Assembly (NCBI RefSeq): GCF_021864465.1
Contig: NZ_JAKKUV010000007.1
Location: 104,158-168,157 of the forward strand
DNA: 64,000 bases
Direction of reading: 5' to 3'
Origin: Hyphobacterium sp. SN044
GTDB taxonomy: Bacteria; Pseudomonadota; Alphaproteobacteria; Caulobacterales; Maricaulaceae
Part shown: positions 36,861 through 44,254 of the stretch, one piece after another
How the letters are laid out: each line of letters opens with the position of its first letter
How positions within the stretch are numbered: the first letter of the stretch is position 1
Translations under genes and position numbers: made by a program
The notes under the pieces: model-generated
What the model was told of the DNA's origin: nothing
The model's database searches: none
What the model saw: only the letters and a program-made list of their open reading frames with translations

Positions 36861-37090
36861 TGACGGGGATGTAAGGTGGGGGTGGGCGCTCCAGCCGAAC
36901 CGTCAATAGCCCACAGAGAGCCCTTTGACCTCTACTGGCACCATTCCTTAGGCACTAAGTAGCGGTTCCGCCGATCGTATCTGTCACGCTGGGACTGCTT
37001 TTAATACGCGCACGATACACGAGGGCGAAGGTGAACCGGTACCATCAATCGTTCGAAGCATTTAGCAGAGGTAGTATCTACTCGCCATGG

Positions 37091-38839
37091 TCAGAATCTA
37101 AATCCGAGTAAACTTCCAGATGGGTTAGTATCAGTAAGAGTCATGCAAATATAATCGTCAACATCAAAGCTACTGGTGAAATCGTTCATTGGCAGCATAT
37201 CTCTATTCATCGTCAAAATGTACTGGAAGTTCTTGCTTTCCGATTCAGCTGCAGCCAACTCAATCGCATGCGCTCTCTGCCGCGAATCAACACCATCAAA
37301 AATAGTACTGTCGTGAACCAGAAAATCGATCCCAATTCCCTGGTCCATCGCAAAAGAAATTAAAGCTAGGTCGAAACAGAAGATCTTCATCTTCCCGATG
37401 CCTTCACTAGGGCTGCCTTCGATTTCGACATCGAATTTGTAGCCAGACTCCGCTATATCAATTACCAAGCGGCCCGCCCGCTCATAAAGCGCCTCAGAAA
37501 ATTCGGAAAAATAATTCAGAGATTTAGTCCAAATCGCCCGCCGCTCCTCGTAGTCATCTAACGCTGATTTCTTCAACTCAACGGTTTCGACTTTGATCTC
37601 GTCCGACCTGTTGGTCATCTGGTGAACTTGGCTAATCCGCTGGATCGTGGCTTCCAATGCCTGTTTGGATTCTGAATAGCGATCTTGAAGTTTGACGAAC
37701 TCATCCAAGGCTCCATGGCTTTGTAAAACCGCCATAAGCTCCTGTCGACGTGCTGCAAATTTCTCCATTTCGAACTCCCGAGCGGATATTGCCTTTTCTA
37801 GCGAAGCGATCTCCTGCTCTACGAACCGCTTCCGGTTCTCCACAATCTGTTTATTGAAAGCTCTTGCCTCAGCTAATGTACGAATAACAGAGTCGGGTAG
37901 GGTAACACCCGCTTCCTCATATAATGCGTCAAGGCGCTTGTCGTCCGACGGTCTCTCGGACTCTATTGAATACCTATAGCTTTCAATTCTACGACGGTCA
38001 TAGCTGTTTGCGTTCGCTAATGCGTGAAGCTGCCGAGTTAAATCATTAGTTTCGCGTTCAATCGCTCGGTACTCTTCCAACACCCTGAATTCTTGTAGTG
38101 CCTTCGTTTGAAATGCGACCCTTTTCGCCAACGCCGCCCGTTGCGCCTCTAATTCCCCAATTGAAGAGAGTTCACCATCGATAGCGCCGGTTTTAATGGC
38201 ATTTCGAAGAGCGTCTAATGCGCTGCCTTGATCTTTGAGCTCTTGCCACTTACTCGCCTTGGTCCAATCCAAACCAAGAAGCAGTGCGTTCGAGAGCTGA
38301 ATATTCCACGTTTTTTGATTGGCGAAATGCTTGAACGGCGACACGTACGCTGACAACCCCCGCCGAATGAAATAGGGGATCAATGAACGCGCTGTCGGTT
38401 TGTATTTCCAGCTCCCAACGGCAGCTGGAGTGAGAGAAAAAAATGCCCAACCCAGAACGGTCTTCCATTGGTCTGCCTTAAGAGCAAACCTTCCGTCCTC
38501 ACAGCGCTTGGGTGCTATCGGCCAACCGGAGAAATCCCCATCGCAATAGATCAAATTTGGCTCTGCGGGAGACCTCGAAATTTTAACGCGGTTGCCCCTC
38601 AAGGAGAGATCCAGGGTAAATGTTGTATCTTGTACTCGCTCGGATGATATCCCTTCATTCTTTGATTTTGTGCCGCCCAAGCAGAAGTCAATTATTTCAA
38701 TGAGTGTAGTTTTTCCAACGCCATTTGTCGTGTCTTTATCGCCTGCCGCCTCTGTGCGATCAGCAAGCACGATATTCAGCCCAGATTTAAAGCTGACCGA
38801 TCTAAATGTTGGGAGGTCGGCGGAAACTCCGAAAATCAT
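37091..38839 (-). CDS. DUF2326 ABC-type ATPase of an ABC-three-component (ABC-3C) system
   Basis: 582 residues. The N-terminus has an SMC/RecF-like Walker A NGVGKTT (39-45) after an extended loop, a long coiled coil in the middle (about 200-440), and the DUF2326 C-terminus with Walker-B-like IDFLVHDSTIFDGVDSRQRA (near 510-529). It is the motor part of ABC-3C systems, computationally defined biological-conflict modules. Start overlaps the middle-component gene by 4 bases. Base composition is lower in GC than the flanks. Compared with Rad50-type ATPases there is no zinc hook visible. Confidence 0.85.
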   Translation of the reverse strand: MIFGVSADLPTFRSVSFKSGLNIVLADRTEAAGDKDTTNGVGKTTLIEIIDFCLGGTKSKNEGISSERVQDTTFTLDLSLRGNRVKISRSPAEPNLIYCDGDFSGWPIAPKRCEDGRFALKADQWKTVLGWAFFSLTPAAVGSWKYKPTARSLIPYFIRRGLSAYVSPFKHFANQKTWNIQLSNALLLGLDWTKASKWQELKDQGSALDALRNAIKTGAIDGELSSIGELEAQRAALAKRVAFQTKALQEFRVLEEYRAIERETNDLTRQLHALANANSYDRRRIESYRYSIESERPSDDKRLDALYEEAGVTLPDSVIRTLAEARAFNKQIVENRKRFVEQEIASLEKAISAREFEMEKFAARRQELMAVLQSHGALDEFVKLQDRYSESKQALEATIQRISQVHQMTNRSDEIKVETVELKKSALDDYEERRAIWTKSLNYFSEFSEALYERAGRLVIDIAESGYKFDVEIEGSPSEGIGKMKIFCFDLALISFAMDQGIGIDFLVHDSTIFDGVDSRQRAHAIELAAAESESKNFQYILTMNRDMLPMNDFTSSFDVDDYICMTLTDTNPSGSLLGFRF

Positions 38840-39063
38840 CGCTCACACCTCGAAATAAGACCGTCGTTAAATTCTATCAAACCAAAAATATAGAGAAGGT
38901 CAGCAGCCAAGACGAAGCGTTCGAAGGTGCCAACACTTTGCTCATCACGAACGCTTTCCCATAAGCCAGAAACTGTATCCGGCTGCGTCAGCGATTTCAG
39001 AAGCGTTAAAGCGACACCCAACAGGGCGTCGTTCTCAGAGACATGTTTTGTTGGAAGAATCAT
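38836..39063 (-). CDS. ABC-3C middle component, MC6 type
   Basis: 75 residues starting MILPTKHVSENDALLGVALT, which is the characteristic opening of the middle component MC6 of ABC-3C systems, and ending LLYIFGLIEFNDGLISRCER. This small winged-helix-like protein is thought to connect the effector and the ATPase. Both ends are coupled: its ATG overlaps the HNH gene's stop (ATGA) and its stop overlaps the ATPase start. An in-frame start at 39081 exists but overlaps further and does not match the family. Confidence 0.87.
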   Translation of the reverse strand: MILPTKHVSENDALLGVALTLLKSLTQPDTVSGLWESVRDEQSVGTFERFVLAADLLYIFGLIEFNDGLISRCER

Positions 39064-39812
39064 TTTTCGAAAACTTCGCATAATTCAAAAAGGTATACGA
39101 GAACAGCTAGTCCAGCGCTTCGCTCGGCCTGACTGGACATACCCTGTTGAGCAAAGCTGCACATCAATTCAAAAAGGGCATCTCCTTTTTGGCCCTCTTT
39201 GATCAGACGGTAATATTCTATCAAGAAGCCCGCTTTCAGCTTCTCGGGAAAATCGGCATCCAAGCGAGTTTCGGCGCTCACAAACTCAGAAACGACCTGC
39301 TGAGAAACTAAGCCCGCAATAATGATGTTCTTTGATCGAATTGAAAGTTGATTTTTGTCTATTTTTTCTTGTGGGGGTAGCAGTGAAAAATCCGAGATTT
39401 TTGGCGCTGCATCCTGATTGGATACCCAACTAACGGCATTTGCCAATTCACCAAACGCGACTTCTGAGAAACCGGCGCTGATCGCCTCGCTCACTCTTCT
39501 TTCGTGTTCAGACTTCAATTCAAGCAGGCTTTCGGTAGGCCAGTCGTCTGCGGCCTTGTCGATTAACGTGTGATGCGTGGGGCACATGAAAATAAGGTTT
39601 TCCAACGCGTTACGTTGTTCGTCAGCCATGGAAGCATCATAGCGAGCAGAATCCGGCTTCTCTCCCGCGATGTGAGCGGCTTCGGCGACCAATTTGTCAG
39701 AACCCTCTTTAGCTTCTAACACCAACTCGGCGCCGCATTTTGGATAAGCGCAACGGTTACCGCTCCGGAATGCTAATGCAATCTTGGTTGGATAACTCGC
39801 TCCCACAAGCAC
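39060..39812 (-). CDS. HNH nuclease-type effector of the ABC-3C system
   Basis: 250 residues. N-terminal HNH fold: Cys pair in RCAYPKCG (about 21-28), VAEAAHIAGEK (about 42-52, HNH His), N in RNALENLIFMCPTHHTLID (about 67-85). The C-terminal half (about 145-250) is a helical domain that likely docks to the middle component, as in other ABC-3C effectors. The first gene of the coupled trio. Start codon is GTG at 39812; a second GTG two codons on is possible. Cleavage target (phage or self DNA) is unknown. Confidence 0.82.
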   Translation of the reverse strand: MLVGASYPTKIALAFRSGNRCAYPKCGAELVLEAKEGSDKLVAEAAHIAGEKPDSARYDASMADEQRNALENLIFMCPTHHTLIDKAADDWPTESLLELKSEHERRVSEAISAGFSEVAFGELANAVSWVSNQDAAPKISDFSLLPPQEKIDKNQLSIRSKNIIIAGLVSQQVVSEFVSAETRLDADFPEKLKAGFLIEYYRLIKEGQKGDALFELMCSFAQQGMSSQAERSAGLAVLVYLFELCEVFEK

Positions 39813-39873
39813 CCCCGAAAATGATTTGAAAAGACCGAAGTTTAACGCAATCTACTCCGAAAATCACAGAGCG

Positions 39874-40050
39874 CTATAAGAGTCGGTCTAAGATTCTGCG
39901 CTTCCAACGCATATACCTACAGGCATACTCAGACACCTTCCACGCATGCCATCGCACCCCAACGAGGGCAAGCATCTCAATGATGAGATTTTTGGGAAGG
40001 ATGGCGCGTAGCGCGTCCGGTCCGCCTTCGCTGAAGCTCCGGCGCGACAT
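39874..40050 (-). CDS. Short hypothetical ORF at the tRNA-Leu/island junction (58 residues)
   Basis: The frame reads MSRRSFSEGGPDALRAILPK and continues with helical, Trp/Arg-rich sequence ending RILDRLL before TAG. Composition looks protein-like, and the frame continues upstream past the ATG as far as a TGA near 40112. It may be a small gene or a remnant of an older insertion at the tRNA. Low certainty. Confidence 0.3.
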   Translation of the reverse strand: MSRRSFSEGGPDALRAILPKNLIIEMLALVGVRWHAWKVSEYACRYMRWKRRILDRLL

Positions 40051-40134
40051 CCATCGCTCGAATTCAAGGGTGTGGCTCGCCGGGCCGAAGCTCGCGCAGC
40101 GCGCTCAGGGCCCCTGCCGGGGCATTCCAAACCT

Positions 40135-40159
40135 ATTTTCGACCCACCGGGTCGAAAAT
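40135..40159 (-). terminator. Hairpin downstream of tRNA-Leu, inside an 11-bp inverted repeat
   Basis: ATTTTCGACCC (40135-40145) and GGGTCGAAAAT (40149-40159) form an 11-bp stem with A/T-rich base, suitable as a terminator for tRNA-Leu. It is enclosed by CATTCCAAACC (40123-40133) and GGTTTGGAATG (40175-40185), the latter reaching into the tRNA CCA end. Confidence 0.6.
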
Positions 40160-40183
40160 TTTGTGAAACAAACCGGTTTGGAA

Positions 40184-40270
40184 TGGTGCCCAGGAGAGGA
40201 CTCGAACCTCCACTTCCATACGGAAACCAGCACCTGAAGCTGGCGCGTCTACCAGTTCCGCCACCTGGGC
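40184..40270 (-). tRNA. tRNA-Leu (CAG)
   Basis: 87 nt on the minus strand: acceptor GCCCAGG / CCTGGGC, D region GGCGGAACTGGTAGACGC, anticodon stem-loop CCAGCTTCAGGTGCTGG presenting CAG, a long variable arm typical of Leu, T-arm GTTCGAGTC and encoded CCA (complement of 40184-40186). The ABC-3C island begins on its 3' side. Confidence 0.95.
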
Positions 40271-40288
40271 AGGTGTTGGAGAGCGGGC

Positions 40289-40318
40289 GGAATACTCCGG
40301 TCGCGGGCGGGCTGTCAA
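40289..40318 (-). promoter_or_regulatory. Promoter of tRNA-Leu
   Basis: TTGACA (minus strand, 40318-40313), an 18-bp GC-rich spacer and TATTCC (40294-40289) place transcription start a short distance before the tRNA 5' end at 40270. Confidence 0.55.
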
Positions 40319-40392
40319 CGTACCAATCAGCACAAGCGTCACAAAGCTCTGCGAACGGGCGGAAAACCGCCCAATCCTTGGCCTCGTCCCGC

Positions 40393-40698
40393 CTATTCCC
40401 CGCTCTTGTCTTTCAGCTTGCCCGCGATGGCGCGGGCGTCTTCCGCGCCGCGGCGGACATGGACGAGATCGCCCGGTTCCGACCAGGAGGGCCGGAGCGA
40501 GTCCGAGGCGAGGATCACCGCGCCATAATCGCCCATCGCTTCGAGCGCGGCGCGGTTGAACAGGCGCTGCGAGGCGGCATCGTCCTGGAACAGGTGCTTG
40601 GCCGGTGGGTCGCGGAAGGTGGGAACCGCGTCCTCGACCGGGCTGCGCACCGGAAGAACGGGCTCTTCCTTTTCGTGGCGGAAACGTCTGCGTCTCAT
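40393..40698 (-). CDS. Small hypothetical protein coupled to the NTN-hydrolase-like gene
   Basis: 101 residues: strongly basic start (MRRRRFRHEKEEPVLPVRSP), then a charged, mostly helical body ending KLKDKSGE. No family recognised. Its ATG overlaps the stop of the proteasome-like gene (ATGA), so the two are made together; it may be a partner or substrate adaptor, which is inference. The start at 40698 is fixed by this overlap; a longer frame back to 40782 is the overlap artefact. Confidence 0.68.
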   Translation of the reverse strand: MRRRRFRHEKEEPVLPVRSPVEDAVPTFRDPPAKHLFQDDAASQRLFNRAALEAMGDYGAVILASDSLRPSWSEPGDLVHVRRGAEDARAIAGKLKDKSGE

Positions 40699-41933
40699 TC
40701 CTCGATCCTCCCCTGCGGGTTCGGAGATTTGACATAGGGCGGTTCGGACAGGCCGTCGCCCGTGGCCTTGCGCTTGACCCATTTGAAGCCCTCGCGCTTG
40801 GTGATGACGGCGACATCGACCGGCCCGCCGACGCCTTCCGGCCCGAGGCTCATCCGCATCTTGACCGAAGTCAGGTGGACGAGCGACTCCGCCAGCCAGG
40901 CCATCTCGTCGGGCGGCATGCCCTGCAGCGTCGCGGCGAACGGCCCCAGATGCATGTCACGGATATAGTCGCGCAGATAGTCGAGGAAGTGCCGGATCAG
41001 ATCGTCGGAGACCTGGATATTCTCCGTCGACAGCCGGTTGGCGATGTCCTCGTTGGGCGCGAGATCGCGGATCACCCGCTCGCCATTGAGGCGGATCAGG
41101 TCGCGGAACACGGTCAGCGCATAGTCGAGGAAGTGCGGATCCACCCCGTGGACGAGGGAGATCATCACATTCCTGACCGCGAAGGGCAGAACGTCGGAGG
41201 GGTGGTCGGTGGTGATCTCGCTCTCGGTGCGGACCGAGGCGGCGAGCCGGCCGGCGATCACGCCGTCGCTTTCCATGTTGACGAGCGAGGGGAAGGTGTC
41301 GCGCGTGCCGAAGCCGGAAATCACGACGCCGGAGCGCGCCACCGTCTCGATATCGGCGCGGATCAGGAGGTGGAGGAGGCGCTTGAGCTGCGCCCGCATC
41401 GGCTTGTCGAGCTTCTCCCCGATCTGGTCGGACAGCATCGATTCGAAGCGCTCGATCATCTCCGGATAGGCGCGTTCGAATTCGGCCTGGGTGATGTCTT
41501 CCAGCGCCGGGTGGACGCGGCGCGCCTCGACATCGCGGATCAGCGGCTCGAGCGAGCGGTTGACGAGCGCGCTCGCCTCGATGGCTTTCAGGAAGGGCGC
41601 GGTCTTGGTCAGCGCCGCCAGCTCGGTGTCGCGGCGGGAGAATTCCTGGAAATTGCGGGCGTATTCGAAGAAGTCGCGCGACCAGGCATGCACGTCGGCG
41701 CGGGCGGTCGCGCCATGGGTCTCGCGGAATTCCTTGATGATGACTTCCCACGGCACGCGCATGAATTCCGCATTGCCATAGATCATCACCCCGACCGGGT
41801 GATCGCGCGACAGGGCAAACAGCTTGTCGACGCTGTCATAGGTCTTCACCGTCAGGCCCGACCCGAACATGGCTTTCGAATCGGCGGCCAGGGCGGTCGC
41901 CTGCTTGTTGAGTAGAGCGACTTCGGCCGTCAT
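40695..41933 (-). CDS. Proteasome-like N-terminal-nucleophile hydrolase
   Basis: 412 residues. After removal of Met1 the N-terminus is Thr (TAEVALLNKQATALAADSKA). Counting Thr as 1, the Asp of AADS is residue 17, exactly as in proteasome beta subunits, and Lys36 in DKLF corresponds to proteasomal Lys33 of the DKL motif with a three-residue insertion. The next part (HPVGVMIYGNAEF) fits the following core strand. So a Thr-Asp-Lys catalytic triad is present. It is neither HslV nor Anbu in length: about 200 extra residues follow the core. No peptidase partner or AAA+ unfoldase is adjacent; a 101-residue gene is coupled to its 3' end. Cytoplasmic; peptidase activity is inferred. Confidence 0.72.
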   Translation of the reverse strand: MTAEVALLNKQATALAADSKAMFGSGLTVKTYDSVDKLFALSRDHPVGVMIYGNAEFMRVPWEVIIKEFRETHGATARADVHAWSRDFFEYARNFQEFSRRDTELAALTKTAPFLKAIEASALVNRSLEPLIRDVEARRVHPALEDITQAEFERAYPEMIERFESMLSDQIGEKLDKPMRAQLKRLLHLLIRADIETVARSGVVISGFGTRDTFPSLVNMESDGVIAGRLAASVRTESEITTDHPSDVLPFAVRNVMISLVHGVDPHFLDYALTVFRDLIRLNGERVIRDLAPNEDIANRLSTENIQVSDDLIRHFLDYLRDYIRDMHLGPFAATLQGMPPDEMAWLAESLVHLTSVKMRMSLGPEGVGGPVDVAVITKREGFKWVKRKATGDGLSEPPYVKSPNPQGRIEE

Positions 41934-42127
41934 GACACGCAACTCTTGAACACGATTTCCCCCCGCTTGCCGTTAACCATTAGCAAGCCATCTCGGGCGT
42001 GGGGAGTCGCTTCGCGTGTGCGGCGAGCCGCGTGTGCTGTCAGGGCGGGGCGCAGCACCGCATGGACAGGGGCGACGAATTTTGGTCTATGCCGTCACGG
42101 CTTTCCGTCCACACCGGGAGAGATGAG

Positions 42128-43102
42128 ATGCTGCGCGACGAATTGGTCACCGTTTTCGGCGGTTCGGGCTTTGTCGGCAAATATGTGGTGCGCGAACTGG
42201 CGCGCCGCGGCTACCGCATCCGCGTCGCCACGCGCCGCCCGCATCTGGCGCACGAACTCAAGGTGATGGGCGTGGTCGGCCAGGTCCAGCTGGTCCAGGC
42301 CAATCTCCGGGTCGAAGCGTCGGTCGAGCGCGCCGTGGAAGGCGCGAGCGCGGTGGTCAACCTCGTCGGCGTGCTCGCCGAGGGTGGCCGCCAGACCTTC
42401 GCCCGCCTTCATTCCATGGGCGCTGAAACCGTTGCCCGGGCCGCGGCCAAGGCCGGGGCGAAGCGCTTCATCCAGATTTCCGCGATCGGCGCGGACCAGG
42501 ACAGCGAAAGCCGCTATGCCCGCACCAAGGGTGAAGGCGAGACGCTGGTGAAGGCCGCCTTCAAGGGCGCGACGATCCTGCGCCCGTCGATCATTTTCGG
42601 GACGGAAGACGAATTCTTCAACCGCTTCGCGGGCATGGCCAGCCTGCCCTTCGTGCCGGCCCTGCCGCTGATCGGCGGCGGCAAGACCCGCTTCCAGCCG
42701 GTCTGGGCGGGCGATGTGGCCGACGCGGTCGCCAATGTGATCGAAACCCCGGCCAGCGCGGGCAAGACGTATGAGCTGGGCGGTCCGAAGGTCTACACCT
42801 TCAAGGAGCTGATGGAATTCATCCTGGAGACGACGGATCGCAAGCGCTTCCTGGTTCCCGTGCCCTTCCCGATCGCCTCGGCGCTGGGACTGATGGGCGA
42901 GATCGCTGGCATGCTGCCGCTGGTCGATCCCTTCCTGACCCGCGATCAGGTGACCCAGCTGAAGTCCGACAATGTCGTCGCGCCGCGTGCGAAGGGCATC
43001 GAGGATCTGGGCGTCACGCCGCAGACGGTCGAGGCCATCGTCCCCGCCTATCTCGTCCCCTACCGCGACAAGGGCCAGTTCCACCAGCGCGCCGCGAGCT
43101 GA
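42128..43102 (+). CDS. NDUFA9-like NAD(P)-binding protein
   Basis: 324 residues, atypical SDR: VTVFGGSGFVGKYVVRELAR (about 7-26) nucleotide motif, FIQISAIGAD (about 117-126), YARTKGEGE (about 132-140) and ILRPSIIFG. This is the family of complex I accessory subunit NDUFA9, present in alphaproteobacteria, where it may associate with NADH dehydrogenase or act on quinone-related lipids. ATG 42128 is selected because GGGAGAGATGAG precedes it and the Rossmann motif follows. A dispersed repeat follows the gene. Confidence 0.87.
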   Translation: MLRDELVTVFGGSGFVGKYVVRELARRGYRIRVATRRPHLAHELKVMGVVGQVQLVQANLRVEASVERAVEGASAVVNLVGVLAEGGRQTFARLHSMGAETVARAAAKAGAKRFIQISAIGADQDSESRYARTKGEGETLVKAAFKGATILRPSIIFGTEDEFFNRFAGMASLPFVPALPLIGGGKTRFQPVWAGDVADAVANVIETPASAGKTYELGGPKVYTFKELMEFILETTDRKRFLVPVPFPIASALGLMGEIAGMLPLVDPFLTRDQVTQLKSDNVVAPRAKGIEDLGVTPQTVEAIVPAYLVPYRDKGQFHQRAAS

Positions 43103-43105
43103 GTT

Positions 43106-43214
43106 TTCCTCCCCCGTTTACGGGGGAGGGGGACCACGAAGTGGTGGAGGGGGGATTATCCCCCCTCGCCCCGGATCAAATCCGGGGCACTCCCCCCCGC
43201 AGGCGGGGGGAGAA
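43106..43214 (+). repeat. Dispersed C/G-rich repeat, copy 1 of 2 in window
   Basis: Three nested hairpins between convergent genes: CTCCCCCGTTTACGGGGGAG, CCCCGGATCAAATCCGGGG and CTCCCCCCCGCAGGCGGGGG. A closely related copy in opposite orientation is at 63918-64000. May terminate both flanking genes. Confidence 0.8.
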
Positions 43215-43221
43215 AGGAACT

Positions 43222-44025
43222 CTACATCACCAGAAACGCCACGATCGCCGCGCCAAGCAGCAGGCGGTAGATCACGAAGGGCAGGAAGCCGAGCTTTTCC
43301 ACCACCCGCATCAGCACCCAGATCGAGGCCAGCGCCGAGACGAAGGACAGGCCGGCCACGATCAGCCCGTCGCTGAAGCTGGCTGTGCCGCCTTCCCCGC
43401 GGGCGAGGTCGATCCCGGCGACGAGGCCGAAGGCGGCGATCACCGGAATACTCATCAGCATGGAGAATCGCGCCGCGTCAGAGCGCGTCAGACCGAGCGC
43501 TCGGCCCGCCGTCATCGTCACGCCCGAGCGGCTGGCGCCGGGGATCAGGGCGAAGAGCTGCGCGACGCCGATCAGGATGGCCTCGCGGAAGCCCATCGTG
43601 TCGGTCGTTTTCACCTGCGGGCCGTACCTGTCGGCCAGCCACAGCGGCAGGGCGAAGACCAGCGTCGCGCCCGCGATCACGGCGGGCGAACGCAGCGTAT
43701 CGGCCATGCCCGCAAAATAGAGCAGCCCCGCCATGATCAGGACGGGCGGCGTCGCTACGCCGACCATAAGGGCCAGCCGCCCGCCCGGCGTCATCTTGCC
43801 CGACAGCCAGGCCAGCTTGCCGATCGCGATGTCGCGGATGTCACGCCAGAAATAGACGAGGACGGCAAACAGGCTGCCGAGATGCGCCATCACGTCGATC
43901 AGCGGACCCTGATCCTCCAGCCGCATCACGATGGGCGCGAGGATCAGGTGCGCCGAAGACGACACCGGCAGGAATTCGGTCAGCCCCTGCACCAGGGCCA
44001 GAATGACAAGCTGGGTGAAGAGCAT
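43222..44025 (-). CDS. uppP: Undecaprenyl-diphosphatase UppP/BacA
   Basis: 267 residues, eight predicted membrane helices. Motif 1 LVQGLTEFLPVSSSAHLIL (about 10-28) with the catalytic Glu, and motif 2 PGASRSGVTMTAGRALGL (about 159-176). It recycles undecaprenyl pyrophosphate, the lipid carrier for peptidoglycan, and gives bacitracin resistance. The ATG at 44025 is used since the hydrophobic helix begins there; a long upstream extension is the repeat region. Confidence 0.95.
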   Translation of the reverse strand: MLFTQLVILALVQGLTEFLPVSSSAHLILAPIVMRLEDQGPLIDVMAHLGSLFAVLVYFWRDIRDIAIGKLAWLSGKMTPGGRLALMVGVATPPVLIMAGLLYFAGMADTLRSPAVIAGATLVFALPLWLADRYGPQVKTTDTMGFREAILIGVAQLFALIPGASRSGVTMTAGRALGLTRSDAARFSMLMSIPVIAAFGLVAGIDLARGEGGTASFSDGLIVAGLSFVSALASIWVLMRVVEKLGFLPFVIYRLLLGAAIVAFLVM

Positions 44026-44090
44026 GGCAGGGCCTCCGCGTCGCGCCGCAGACTGGCGCGGTTTGCAGGCGGGCGCCAGACGCCTGTTCA

Positions 44091-44204
44091 CCCCCTCACC
44101 CTGACGCGCGCCTCCTTCGGAGCCGCACGTCTTTCCCTCTCCCTCAAGGGAGAGGGAGGGGACCCGGCCTGAACCGAAGGCGAAGGTCGGGGAGGGTGAG
44201 GGGG
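44091..44204 (-). repeat. Dispersed palindromic repeat, copy 2 (inverted relative to 16261)
   Basis: The 114-bp element is nearly identical to the reverse complement of 16261-16373: same CCCTCACCC/GGGTGAGGG ends, same central TCCCTCTCCCTCAAGGGAGA hairpin. It sits in the divergent gap between uppP and the CDF gene. Confidence 0.8.
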
Positions 44205-44254
44205 CAGACCAAAGTCCGTTGACCCGCCCCGGGATCGGGCGATAACTCGCTGCC

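Noticed and set aside
36929-36947. Possible attachment-site repeat of the tRNA-Leu 3' end at the far side of the ABC-3C island
   Set aside because: The match is inverted, not direct, and imperfect; no integrase gene is present. Kept only as an observation.
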